Positions 1 through 7,040 of a stretch of DNA of 17,849 nucleotides are shown piece after piece (position 1 is the first letter of the stretch; each line of letters starts with the position of its first letter). This DNA is from Cyanobacteria bacterium OH_CDB_20 (lineage in GTDB: Bacteria > Cyanobacteriota > Vampirovibrionia > Gastranaerophilales > Gastranaerophilaceae). The notes below the pieces were generated by a model that saw only the letters and a program-made list of their open reading frames with translations, did no database searches and was not told where the DNA came from. Made by a program: the position numbers and the translations under genes. The stretch is from contig JAEZIX010000079.1 of assembly GCA_023415935.1 (NCBI GenBank), positions 1 to 17,849 of the forward strand, read 5' to 3'.

Positions 1-849
1 ATCATATGCTGATGGACTTTGCCCATCTTTAAGCTCTGATACAGGCTTAAAGTATTGAGGATTAGCATTCATAAATTCTTCTTTTGCTTTAGATTTTTCT
101 TCTTTAGATAAATTTGCATATCCTGGATAATTATCTTTAAGCAATTGATTTACGTCTTCCCAAGAATCAATCTTAGTTGTAACATCAACTGTTTGTACCG
201 CAAGACTTCCGTTAGCAATTTGGTCCATAGCTTCTTTGCATATAGCATCAACATCTGCGCCTTCTGCGGTAGCTTTTGCAAGAAGGTCTTGTAATGCAGG
301 ATTATCCGGGTTTGCACTTGCTAAATCTTGCAAAACCGTTTTGGCATCTTTTTCAACGCCTTCTTGTGAAACATCTACACCAAACTGTTTTTCAACATAA
401 GAATTAAACTCATTTTGACCTTTTTCAAACCAAGATTGAGCACCATCTGTAGTTTGAAGTTCCTTCCATTTTGCCTGAAGTACTTCATCAGAAACTTTAA
501 GATCATCATCACCTGCTTGTCTTGCAGCCCAATCTTCATATTTTTCGCCTTCTTTTGGCAAATAACCCCAATCTTGGAACATTGTTCTCATTTCATCTTC
601 GTTTAAGACACCATCTGCGCCAGCAAACTCTAATGCGCTTGACCATATATCTTGAGATTCATCACGGCTAATACTTCTTACAGCGCCTCTGTCAGCATCT
701 TTTAATGACAAATTATAAAACACACTGCCTTTTGCTTCCGCATTATCTTTTCCTATAACAAACTTTTTGTAGCTTCCATCAACTTTTGTTCGGGACGTCT
801 TTCCTACAGTTTCATTTGTAGATTTAAGATTTAGCTTTTTGATGCCCAT
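1..849 (-). CDS. Acidic protein of unknown function, N-terminal part (runs off window)
   Basis: An open frame of 283 codons without a stop runs from an ATG at 849 to the left edge, so the C-terminus lies outside the window. An AGGAG sits about 6 nt upstream of the start, which fixes it. The protein begins MGIKKLNLKS, has no signal peptide or membrane segment in the visible part, and is rich in Asp, Glu and Lys. Residues 76-86 (AGADGVLNEDE) look like the second half of an EF-hand loop (D79, G80, hydrophobic L82, E86), but the first calcium ligands are missing; residues 113-121 (GDDDLKVSD) are a second acidic patch. Tryptophan-containing helices and stretches such as NPDNPALQDLLAKA follow. I do not recognise the family. 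It is transcribed divergently from the protease gene at 1063. The reading frame is secure; the function is unknown. Confidence 0.85.
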   Translation of the reverse strand, partial: MGIKKLNLKSTNETVGKTSRTKVDGSYKKFVIGKDNAEAKGSVFYNLSLKDADRGAVRSISRDESQDIWSSALEFAGADGVLNEDEMRTMFQDWGYLPKEGEKYEDWAARQAGDDDLKVSDEVLQAKWKELQTTDGAQSWFEKGQNEFNSYVEKQFGVDVSQEGVEKDAKTVLQDLASANPDNPALQDLLAKATAEGADVDAICKEAMDQIANGSLAVQTVDVTTKIDSWEDVNQLLKDNYPGYANLSKEEKSKAKEEFMNANPQYFKPVSELKDGQSPSAYD

Positions 850-907
850 TTTAGAACTCCTTTAGTTACTTTTTCCCTAACATTATTCATGTTTTCGACA
901 TCATTTG

Positions 908-922
908 AATTAAACTTTAATT
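908..922. repeat. 15-bp perfect palindrome between divergent genes
   Basis: AATTAAA-C-TTTAATT is a perfect inverted repeat with one central base. It lies between the divergent genes starting at 849 and 1063, about 60 bp upstream of the first and about 80 bp upstream of the -35 of the second. It could be an operator for a dimeric regulator, but AT-rich DNA makes such palindromes by chance. Confidence 0.3.
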
Positions 923-1000
923 TTATAAACACATGTACATTTTCATGATTAACATTTCTTTACAAACATCGCTCAAATTCAATTAAATCAATGTTACATT

Positions 1001-1029
1001 CTGACCTAATTTGCAATGAGACCTATAAT
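1001..1029 (+). promoter_or_regulatory. Sigma-70-type promoter for the M48 protease operon
   Basis: The -35 CTGACC (1001-1006, 4/6 to TTGACA) and a perfect -10 TATAAT (1024-1029) are separated by exactly 17 bp. Transcription would start near 1036, giving a leader of about 26 nt before the ATG at 1063. Confidence 0.65.
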
Positions 1030-1062
1030 TAACTTTGTAGTAGATTATATTGGGATATAGAA

Positions 1063-1767
1063 ATGAAAAAATTATTATTAACGTTGTGTCTTTTATTATT
1101 TGGAGCAGCTTCTTTCGCAGAAACTATATACATTGAATCAAATGTAAATATGGATAATTTTTGGGATAAAAACGGTAAAGAAGAACAAAAAGTTCTATCT
1201 ATCGGACATTCTATATTAAACTCAAATAAAATAAATAAGAGAGTTCCTATTGTTTTGAGCAAAACACCAAAATCTATTAACGCAGATTCTAACCTTTTCG
1301 ACAAACAAGTTACTATCTCAAACGGTATACTTCCATACTTGGATAACGATGATGAACTTGCTTATGTTGTATCTCATGAAATTGCACATTCTGTTGAATC
1401 ATACGGGGGAATTCTAAAATATACTGCAATGAAATGGAATTCTAAAAAATATGAACTTGATGCGGACTTAGTCGCAGTGGATTATATGGTAAAATCAGGT
1501 TATAACCCTATTGCAGGTATCATCGTGGGGACAAAAATCTTCGCTGAACCTATGTGGGATTGGGGCTTCACAAGCATGCATCCAAAAGGTTCAAAAAGAG
1601 TTATGGAAATGTATAAATACATATACAAAAAATACCCTCAATATCTAAACTCTTCAATGATTACAAATGTTAACTACATCAATTTTCAAACATCTATGTC
1701 TAAAGAGATAAAGGGATTTGAACAAAAACAAAAAAATAGAAATAAATCTATTGACGAGGCTATATAA
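1063..1767 (+). CDS. Secreted M48-family zinc metalloprotease
   Basis: This 234-residue protein has a clear signal peptide (about residues 1-19, ending AASFA|E), so it acts outside the cytoplasm. The zinc site is complete: HEIAH at 105-109 (two His ligands and the catalytic Glu) and ELDAD at 131-135, where E131 is the expected third ligand of M48 peptidases. A downstream MHPKGSKR (172-179) matches the HPxxxxR element near the C-terminal end of M48 domains. No transmembrane helices follow the signal peptide, so it resembles the periplasmic BepA/LoiP type rather than membrane HtpX. The start has only a weak purine-rich site (GGGATATAG), but the signal peptide supports it. The next gene starts 2 bp after its stop, so the two are almost certainly co-transcribed. 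Its substrate is unknown; quality control of envelope proteins is the usual role of this group. Confidence 0.85.
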   Translation: MKKLLLTLCLLLFGAASFAETIYIESNVNMDNFWDKNGKEEQKVLSIGHSILNSNKINKRVPIVLSKTPKSINADSNLFDKQVTISNGILPYLDNDDELAYVVSHEIAHSVESYGGILKYTAMKWNSKKYELDADLVAVDYMVKSGYNPIAGIIVGTKIFAEPMWDWGFTSMHPKGSKRVMEMYKYIYKKYPQYLNSSMITNVNYINFQTSMSKEIKGFEQKQKNRNKSIDEAI

Positions 1768-1769
1768 TA

Positions 1770-2633
1770 ATGAAATATTATTTTAGAAATTTATTATTAA
1801 TTATTGCTTTTTCATTAATGAGCCAGTTCAATTATGCAGCAAAGGCCGAAAATATATCTATTTCACCGATTAAAACAATTACAACTTCTGATAAAAAAAT
1901 GAAAGAAGGCGATTTGCTTTACTTCAAGGTAAAACAAGGAAACCGCAATATAAAAGAGGGCGATATAGTTACCGGGGTTATCACAAGTTATGAACCAAAC
2001 GGATTTATAGGGCAAAATGCAATTCTTATTATTGAAAACTTCAAAGTTGAAAAAACCAACGAAAAACTCTCCGGCCTTATATATTGCTCAGGAAATGAAC
2101 ATAATCAGATCATGGAATTTTTATCAGATGTAAGCATAAACCCTATCGTAAGAGGTGGAGAAGTTAAAATTGTGCCAGAAGAGACATTTGTATTTGATAC
2201 AGAAGATAAAATCAACACCCCTAACAAGTTGCCTCTAACAATTATTCCAGACCAAAAAATTTCGACAACTCACGATAAAATCGAAGTCGGAGATGCAATC
2301 AGATTCAAAGTATTAAATGACGTATATAAAAATGACAAACTATTTATCAAAAAAGACACCCCAATAATTGGAATTGTAGACCATTTGTCTGCAAACGGAT
2401 GGGAACATGATAACGCAGAAATAACCTTTAAGACTTTTAAAGCAAGGGATATTAACTCAAATATTATAAACATAAATTCAGATTTAAAAATCAGTGGATT
2501 TGAAGAACTTAAAAACCTATATCCTAAAAAAGAAAGATTTTTTCAATACATCGGGATTGTCTGGCGAGGAAAAGAGATTGACATAGACCCAGCAACAGAC
2601 ACCACAAAGTTTAATCTATGGTTACAGAATTAA
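1770..2633 (+). CDS. Secreted protein with two copies of a beta-rich domain
   Basis: The 287-residue product starts with a signal peptide (about 1-25, hydrophobic core LLLIIAFSLMSQF). The mature protein is an internal duplication. Copy A (about 36-143) contains KEGDLLYFKV, IKEGDIVTGVI, EPNGFIGQNA and RGGEVKIVPEETF. Copy B (about 163-287) contains EVGDAIRFKV, IKKDTPIIGIV, SANGWEHDNA and WRGKEIDIDPATD. The same order of elements recurs in the C-terminal half of the SLH protein at 14399-15742. The pattern of short strands around a 'G(T/D)xxxGxV' turn loosely recalls the beta-barrel of TrbI/VirB10-type proteins, which is only an analogy. It follows the M48 protease by 2 bp, so protease substrate, partner or co-secreted wall protein are all possible. 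No enzyme motif is visible. Confidence 0.8.
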   Translation: MKYYFRNLLLIIAFSLMSQFNYAAKAENISISPIKTITTSDKKMKEGDLLYFKVKQGNRNIKEGDIVTGVITSYEPNGFIGQNAILIIENFKVEKTNEKLSGLIYCSGNEHNQIMEFLSDVSINPIVRGGEVKIVPEETFVFDTEDKINTPNKLPLTIIPDQKISTTHDKIEVGDAIRFKVLNDVYKNDKLFIKKDTPIIGIVDHLSANGWEHDNAEITFKTFKARDINSNIININSDLKISGFEELKNLYPKKERFFQYIGIVWRGKEIDIDPATDTTKFNLWLQN

Positions 2634-2655
2634 ACTTAACATCCATTCTTAAATA

Positions 2656-2667
2656 GGTAAAATTACC
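2656..2667. repeat. Short palindrome upstream of the tspO-like gene
   Basis: GGTAA-AA-TTACC is a 12-bp inverted repeat lying 38 bp before the -10 of the tspO-like gene. It is small, and is listed as a possible operator only. Confidence 0.2.
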
Positions 2668-2704
2668 CCTTTATCTTCAGATGAAAAACAGTTACTACTG
2701 TATT

Positions 2705-2710
2705 TATAAT
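2705..2710 (+). promoter_or_regulatory. -10 element just before the tspO-like start (leaderless candidate)
   Basis: A perfect TATAAT ends 6 nt before the ATG at 2717. The expected transcription start, about 7 nt after the -10, falls on that ATG. The -35 position is weak, and no Shine-Dalgarno precedes either candidate ATG. Confidence 0.4.
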
Positions 2711-2716
2711 TTAAAA

Positions 2717-3103
2717 ATGATAAATACTTGGTACCAAAATTTAAATAAGCCAGATTATATACCGCCAGAATCTGTTTTTACTTCTCTGTGGACAACGCTT
2801 TATATTCTTATGTTTGCTTCTGTGATAATAATATCAGGAAGAACATCAGGCAAACAAAGAAACAACGCCATTGCATTATTTTTGATACAGTTTATTTTGA
2901 ATATAATGTGGAGTTTTGTTTTCTTCGAAATGCACAGTCTTTTAGGAGCATTCTTAGTGCTTTGCTTATTATATTTCTTCTTAGCAGCAACGATTGCCTA
3001 TTTTTATAAGTATTCAAAACTTTCAGCAATTTTGCTTGTACCTTATTTTTTATGGCTCAATGTAGCAGGTTACTTAAACTTTAGATTACTTTTAACAAAT
3101 TAA
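2717..3103 (+). CDS. TspO/MBR-family membrane protein, short form
   Basis: The product carries the TspO/MBR signature: WYQNLNKPDYIPP followed by VFTSLWTTLYILM, then an LNIMWSFVFF segment and a C-terminal WLNVAGYLNF that matches the family's W-x-x-[FLV]-A-x-x-LN ending. TspO proteins bind tetrapyrroles and sterol-like ligands in membranes and are often tied to porphyrin or oxidative stress control. Family members usually have five helices and about 155 residues. Here the helix normally found before the WYxxLxKP motif is absent, leaving about four helices in 128 residues. I chose ATG 2717 because the family homology begins there and TATAAT lies 6 nt upstream. An in-frame ATG at 2681 would add 12 residues but no helix, and has no ribosome site. 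Its stop overlaps the convergent hemolysin III stop. Confidence 0.8.
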   Translation: MINTWYQNLNKPDYIPPESVFTSLWTTLYILMFASVIIISGRTSGKQRNNAIALFLIQFILNIMWSFVFFEMHSLLGAFLVLCLLYFFLAATIAYFYKYSKLSAILLVPYFLWLNVAGYLNFRLLLTN

Positions 3104-3729
3104 TTAGCTTTTAAAAGTGCAAGGATAGCAAAGTAATGCATAACAGCCCCACCTAAAACAAATAAATGCCATATTGAATGCATAAATTTATATTTCCATA
3201 GATAGAAAATGCATCCTACCGAATAAAATAAACCACCGCCAAGCATAAGCCATACGGTCATATGTGCGCCGTAATTCCATATTGAATACATTAAAAATAC
3301 AGAAAGCCAGCCTAAAAGAAGGTAAAGTCCTGTTGATAAATATTTAAATTTAAGCGTCATACAAGAAAAGACTATTCCGCTTATACAGATGTACCAAATC
3401 ATAGCAAGAAGAGCAACTGAAAGTGGAAACGGCATTACAATAAGCAAAATAGGAGTATACGTACCTGCAATAAGCAAAAATATTGCAGAGTGGTCAATCT
3501 TTCTAAAAACTCTTTTTGCAGTTTCATTTACCATTGAATGGTAAAGGGTCGAGGATTGAAACAAAAGAAACAAGGTTGCGCCAAATATAGCTGTTGATGC
3601 GGTTTGCAAAGGGCTTTTGGAATAATATGCAAGCATCACTATACCGTATATAGCAAGTAAGGCGCCAATCGCGTGAGTGAAAGCATTTGCAAATTCTTCT
3701 GCAGGTGTATATCTAGGTGTTTCAGACAT
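3100..3729 (-). CDS. Hemolysin III / PAQR-family membrane protein
   Basis: This 209-residue protein has seven predicted membrane helices. It shows the conserved HlyIII/YqfA elements in order: EEFANAFTHAIG (E11-E12, N15, H19), SSTLYHS with H64, the IDHSAIF element with D79-H80, GTYTP, and the last-helix pattern HSIWH (H184, H188) plus H198. In PAQR/CREST membrane proteins these Asp and His residues form an intramembrane zinc site thought to support hydrolase activity. Despite the family name, haemolysis is not established for most bacterial members. The length is typical. The start at 3729 is preceded by GGAGTGAG. It is divergent from ferritin and converges on the tspO-like gene with a 4-bp overlap of stop codons; no terminator separates that pair. 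Confidence 0.9.
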   Translation of the reverse strand: MSETPRYTPAEEFANAFTHAIGALLAIYGIVMLAYYSKSPLQTASTAIFGATLFLLFQSSTLYHSMVNETAKRVFRKIDHSAIFLLIAGTYTPILLIVMPFPLSVALLAMIWYICISGIVFSCMTLKFKYLSTGLYLLLGWLSVFLMYSIWNYGAHMTVWLMLGGGLFYSVGCIFYLWKYKFMHSIWHLFVLGGAVMHYFAILALLKAN

Positions 3730-3748
3730 AACTCACTCCAATATTCTC

Positions 3749-3810
3749 GATACAAGATGATACTCTCACACAAAAAATTTTGTATCAAGCATTATTACAT
3801 AATTTGTAAT
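3749..3810. promoter_or_regulatory. Cluster of inverted repeats between hlyIII and ferritin
   Basis: Three inverted repeats lie in the divergent spacer: GATACAA (3749-3755) with TTGTATC (3780-3786); ACAAAA-AA-TTTTGT (3770-3783) nested inside; and ATTACA-TAATT-TGTAAT (3794-3810). The last ends about 28 bp before the ferritin -35, a plausible site for a repressor or activator of an iron or redox regulon. It does not match the Fur or PerR consensus well, so the regulator is not assigned. Confidence 0.4.
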
Positions 3811-3837
3811 ATTCCCTTAACGCACCTTGATTTTTCT

Positions 3838-3865
3838 TTGAAAAGGTTCAATATTGCTATATAAT
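3838..3865 (+). promoter_or_regulatory. Sigma-70-type promoter for ferritin
   Basis: TTGAAA (3838-3843), a 16-bp spacer, and TATAAT (3860-3865). Transcription would start near 3872, giving a leader of about 30 nt with AAAGGAG 7 nt before the ATG. Confidence 0.7.
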
Positions 3866-3902
3866 AACTACGTAGTCTAAACAAAATAAAAGGAGACGCA
3901 TT

Positions 3903-4412
3903 ATGATAAACGAAAAAATGGAAAAAGCTTTTAACGAGCAAATTAATAAAGAATTTTTCTCAGAATTTTTATATTTAGCAATGAAATCTTATTTCTCAAA
4001 ATTAAATTTACAAGGTTTTGTAAACTGGTTCGATGTGCAGGTGCAAGAAGAACGTGCGCACGCATTCGGAATGCATGATTATCTTGTAGAAAGAGAAGGA
4101 AATGTTGAACTTCTAGCTATTGAAAAACCTACAATTGAAGGAAATTCGCCGTTAGCTATATTTAAACAAGTTCTTGAACATGAGCAATATATAACTTCTA
4201 GAATAAACCATCTTATGGATATAGCTGAAGAAGTAAAAGATAGAGCAGCTTTATCTTTCTTGGACTGGTACTTAAAAGAACAGGTTGAAGAAGAGGCTTC
4301 TGTCGGAAAAGTTCTTGCAACATTAAAACTCATAGGTGACGACAAGAACGCTCTTTTATCTTTAGATAAAGATCTTGCAACAAGAGTATTCACGCCCCCT
4401 GTGATAGGTTAA
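3903..4412 (+). CDS. ftnA: Bacterial non-haem ferritin
   Basis: A 169-residue iron-storage protein of FtnA type, of typical length, expected to assemble into a 24-subunit shell in the cytoplasm that oxidises Fe(II) and stores Fe(III). The ferroxidase residues fall at the same numbers as in E. coli FtnA: E17, E49, E50, H53, E94, E126, Q127 and E130, in FNEQINKE, QEERAHA, LEHEQ and LKEQVEEE contexts. No haem-binding Met typical of bacterioferritin is evident. A strong AGGAG 7 nt upstream fixes the start. The gene is monocistronic, with its own near-consensus promoter and a strong terminator. The inverted-repeat cluster upstream suggests regulation by iron or redox. Storing iron as ferritin would limit Fenton chemistry in an anaerobe. 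Confidence 0.96.
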   Translation: MINEKMEKAFNEQINKEFFSEFLYLAMKSYFSKLNLQGFVNWFDVQVQEERAHAFGMHDYLVEREGNVELLAIEKPTIEGNSPLAIFKQVLEHEQYITSRINHLMDIAEEVKDRAALSFLDWYLKEQVEEEASVGKVLATLKLIGDDKNALLSLDKDLATRVFTPPVIG

Positions 4413-4433
4413 AACTTAATAAATATAAATTAT

Positions 4434-4461
4434 AAATCCCCGCTTAAAACGGGGATTTTTT
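4434..4461 (+). terminator. Intrinsic terminator after ferritin
   Basis: AAATCCCCG (4434-4442) pairs with CGGGGATTT (4450-4458) around a 7-nt loop, giving a 9-bp stem with a strong G+C core, and runs into TTTTTT (4456-4461). It begins about 20 nt after the ferritin stop. Confidence 0.92.
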
Positions 4462-4473
4462 GTAATATATTAA

Positions 4474-4501
4474 TTTACAAAACGAACCGCCATGTGATAT
4501 T
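4474..4501 (+). promoter_or_regulatory. Promoter for the two-component operon
   Basis: TTTACA (4474-4479), a 16-bp spacer ending in TGT (an extended -10 TGn), and GATATT (4496-4501, 4/6). No PhoB-type direct repeat is evident next to it. Confidence 0.45.
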
Positions 4502-4533
4502 GTACAAATTATTAGGACTAGTAGGTTATTAAC

Positions 4534-5217
4534 ATGGAAAATAACAAAATCCTTGTTGTTGAAGATGAAGAAGATATATCAGAACTTGTCTGCTACAATC
4601 TAAAAAAAGCAGGATTTGAAACTGAAACCGCTTTTTCAGGAGAAGAAGCCCTTAAGAAACTTGAAAAAAGCGACCCTGAGCTTGTTCTTTTGGATGTTAT
4701 GCTTCCCAACATAAATGGCTTTGATGTTTTAAGAAAAATAAGGGCAGAGGAAAGATTTAAAAAAATATCTGTCATAATGCTTACTGCAAAAGGTTCTGAC
4801 GTTGATGTAGTAAAGGGGCTTGAGCTTGGCGCGGAAGATTATATTTCAAAACCTTTTAGCCCGAGTGTTCTGATTGCAAGGATAAAAAGCGTTTTAAAAC
4901 GTAAAGGCGAATTTGCTAAAGGCGACATAATAAAAATAGATAAACTTGTCATAAACCCTGAAAAATATGAAGTTACAATAGATGATAACCAGATAGACCT
5001 TACAATCAGTGAATTTCAGATACTTTGTTTCCTAGCGAAGAAAAAAGGCTGGGCGATGTCAAGGTATCAAATTATTAATGTAATAAAGGGCGAGGATCAT
5101 TTTGTAACAGATAGAGCGGTTGATGTTATGATTGTTGGCTTGCGCAAAAAACTCAAAGAATACGGCGAATACATAGAAACTGTACGCGGCGTAGGCTATA
5201 GATTTAAGGAATACTAA
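4534..5217 (+). CDS. OmpR/PhoB-family response regulator
   Basis: A 227-residue two-domain regulator. The receiver domain (about 4-120) has the acidic pocket E10-D11, the phosphoacceptor D54 in VLLDVMLP, T84 in IMLTAKG, Y103 and K106 in DYISKPF. The C-terminal winged-helix domain (about 132-226) has the recognition-helix region VTDRAVDVMIVGLRKKL and ends with TVRGVGYRF, the standard OmpR/PhoB finish. Phosphorylation by the kinase directly downstream would switch DNA binding. The closest familiar type is PhoB/PhoP of phosphate regulons, but no phosphate gene lies in the window, so I give no symbol. The kinase ATG follows the TAA stop with no gap, so the two are translationally coupled. The ribosome site (GTAGG, about 8 nt upstream) is modest. 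Confidence 0.93.
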   Translation: MENNKILVVEDEEDISELVCYNLKKAGFETETAFSGEEALKKLEKSDPELVLLDVMLPNINGFDVLRKIRAEERFKKISVIMLTAKGSDVDVVKGLELGAEDYISKPFSPSVLIARIKSVLKRKGEFAKGDIIKIDKLVINPEKYEVTIDDNQIDLTISEFQILCFLAKKKGWAMSRYQIINVIKGEDHFVTDRAVDVMIVGLRKKLKEYGEYIETVRGVGYRFKEY

Positions 5218-5988
5218 ATGCCGGTACATTTTATTCTTTTAATATTAATTATATTAGTTCTTAACTGCTTAGCGGGCTTTTTTATTGCTAAAAGAATAAG
5301 AAAGCTTGAAAACATAAGAAAAGATTTTATTGCAAACGTTTCGCACGAGCTAAGAACACCGATTACATCAATAAAAGGTTTTACAGAAACTCTTCTTGAT
5401 GGTGATTTAGAAGACAAAGAAGAAATAAGGCACTTTTTAGAGATTATAAAAAAACACTCTGACAGATTGAACGCTATTATTGAGGATTTATTAAGCCTTT
5501 CGAGAATCGAACAGGACTCAAAAAACATCAAATTTATGCACTGTAAAATCATCAGCACCCTAGAAAACTCAATTGAAATTTGCAAAATAAAAGCCTCTGA
5601 AAAAAATATCTCAATTGAAACATACGCGGATAGAACCTTAAAATCAAAAATAAACCCTTCACTTGTTGAACAGGCGGTTGTAAACCTTATCGATAACGCC
5701 ATAAAATACAGCATTGATGGTGGAAAAATAATTGTTAGACTATATAAAGAAAATAAAAACATTGTTATAAGTGTTGAAGATTTTGGCTGCGGAATCAAAG
5801 AAAAGCATCTTTCAAGGCTTTTTGAAAGATTCTATAGAGTTGACAAAGCAAGAAGCCGAAAGCAGGGAGGAACGGGTCTTGGGCTTTCAATTGTTAAACA
5901 TATCGCAGAAATTCACAAAGGAAGTGTAGCTGTTAAAAGTGAACTTGAAAAAGGTTCAACATTTTTTATAAAACTTGCAATTTCCTAA
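5218..5988 (+). CDS. PhoR-like sensor histidine kinase lacking a sensor domain
   Basis: The 256-residue kinase has one N-terminal membrane helix (about 5-23) and then, with almost no linker, a complete catalytic core. The HisKA motif is FIANVSHELRTPIT with phosphorylatable H43. The ATP-binding domain shows the N box NLIDNAIKYS (N160), the G1 box DFGCG (188-192), the F box LFERFYRVD (201-209) and the G2 box GGTGLGLS (217-224). PhoR and WalK proteins normally carry a periplasmic loop, HAMP and PAS domains; none is present, and the protein is much shorter than usual. It partners the regulator encoded immediately upstream. The signal may be sensed through the membrane helix or a partner protein. 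The start ATG lies directly after the upstream stop; no in-frame extension is possible. Confidence 0.92.
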   Translation: MPVHFILLILIILVLNCLAGFFIAKRIRKLENIRKDFIANVSHELRTPITSIKGFTETLLDGDLEDKEEIRHFLEIIKKHSDRLNAIIEDLLSLSRIEQDSKNIKFMHCKIISTLENSIEICKIKASEKNISIETYADRTLKSKINPSLVEQAVVNLIDNAIKYSIDGGKIIVRLYKENKNIVISVEDFGCGIKEKHLSRLFERFYRVDKARSRKQGGTGLGLSIVKHIAEIHKGSVAVKSELEKGSTFFIKLAIS

Positions 5989-6022
5989 TAAAATCCTAAC
6001 AATTCTTTTTTAACATTATTAT

Positions 6023-6568
6023 ATGAAAGTAAATCATATAAAATTTTATAATACAAAATTACCGAATACACCTACTTTTAAAAGTAGTCCCCTGGCTTTG
6101 GCCGAAAATCTTGCATTCAAGCAGAGTAACCTAAACACACTAAACAAATTCTTTCTTAACGCATCAAAATGGGGAGAGAAAGAGACAATCTTGTTAAACG
6201 GGGTAGGAAAAACACTTCTTGCCCCGTTTATTATTTTGTTTAACCCTTTTATTGGCAACATGCCTCCTTATAAAAAAGAAAATAAAGAATATATGGCTTT
6301 GAAACAGCCGGTCACAGGGCTTGTAAATATGGGTGTTCAACTTGGAATACTTCTGGGACTCGATAACGGCTTCAATCACCTTATAAAAAAAGGAATTTTA
6401 GCAGCAGATTTAGCTGATACAAAACACCTAACTGCACTAAAAGGAACCGCTAGTTTAGCTCTTGCACTTGTAACTATGCCTTTTGCATGCAGTTTGGGCA
6501 ACAAAATATATTCAAAACTTGCAAATAAATTCTTAAAAGGTAAGAAATATGATTCAAAGAATAATTAA
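6023..6568 (+). CDS. Membrane-associated protein of unknown function with TFKS leader
   Basis: A 181-residue protein that I do not recognise. It begins MKVNHIKFYNTKLPNTPTFK, a short basic and polar leader without a signal peptide, similar in design to the leader of the methyltransferase at 11144. Three hydrophobic stretches follow: LLAPFIILFNPFIG (about 65-78), LVNMGVQLGILLG (about 100-112) and TASLALALVTMPFACSLG (about 141-158), then a basic tail. It probably associates with a membrane. No good Shine-Dalgarno precedes the ATG, which follows the kinase stop by 34 nt, so read-through from the two-component operon is possible. The next gene starts 20 bp before its stop, indicating co-translation and a joint function. 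Confidence 0.75.
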   Translation: MKVNHIKFYNTKLPNTPTFKSSPLALAENLAFKQSNLNTLNKFFLNASKWGEKETILLNGVGKTLLAPFIILFNPFIGNMPPYKKENKEYMALKQPVTGLVNMGVQLGILLGLDNGFNHLIKKGILAADLADTKHLTALKGTASLALALVTMPFACSLGNKIYSKLANKFLKGKKYDSKNN

Positions 6569-7019
6569 TTCAAAATTCATAACCAAACACATTGACAAAG
6601 TTGTTAACAACCCTTCTTATGCAGCAAAATTTCTTATTGGGGCAACTGTTGCAAAGGACGCTTTTGAATATGCAATCTCATCTGTTCAAAGTTTAAATAA
6701 TAAAGAAATACCAGAGAAAAAAAGAAAACTAGTTGCAACTCTCGATGCTGCAACAGGGGCTTTAACCTGCATAAGTCAAATTGCACTTGGCTTTGGGCTT
6801 GCAAATGAAAAATTCCAAAAGAAAATCGGTGATTTTCTATTTAAAGATTTAATCAAAGCAGGCGAAGTTGAAGCCGTTAAAAAATCAAGGGCTGGACTTG
6901 CAATCGCATCATCTCTTATCTTATCAACTGTTATTGTAAAAAGAATTTTAGTACCAATGCTCGCCGCCCCAATTGCAAGCTACGGAACAGATAAGTTTGA
7001 AAGAAAAAACAAGAAATAA
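6549..7019 (+). CDS. Small membrane protein of unknown function, overlaps upstream gene
   Basis: The 156-residue product has no recognisable family. It has a basic N-terminus (IINSKFITKHIDKVVNN) and hydrophobic helices around 25-45, 65-87 (ATGALTCISQIALGFGLANE) and 115-143 (LAIASSLILSTVIVKRILVPML), then a lysine-rich tail. The architecture, hydrophobic helices and a highly charged end, matches the partner gene it overlaps by 20 bp, so the two may form one membrane complex or derive from an old duplication. AAGGTAAG about 9 nt upstream serves as ribosome site inside the upstream gene. It converges on the exonuclease gene with a 21-bp gap and no visible terminator. Confidence 0.72.
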   Translation: MIQRIINSKFITKHIDKVVNNPSYAAKFLIGATVAKDAFEYAISSVQSLNNKEIPEKKRKLVATLDAATGALTCISQIALGFGLANEKFQKKIGDFLFKDLIKAGEVEAVKKSRAGLAIASSLILSTVIVKRILVPMLAAPIASYGTDKFERKNKK

Positions 7020-7040
7020 AACATTGCATTGCGGATTTTT

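Noticed and set aside
1029..1304. 91-residue minus-strand open frame over the protease start
   Set aside because: It lies opposite the M48 signal peptide and promoter; no independent support.
3757..3783. Promoter for hlyIII made of TTGATA and TATCAT on the minus strand
   Set aside because: The spacer is 20 bp and both elements overlap the inverted repeats, so the match is too weak to annotate.
5214..5798. 194-residue minus-strand open frame
   Set aside because: It lies opposite the histidine kinase, whose motifs are complete; the antisense frame has no ribosome site or recognisable domain.
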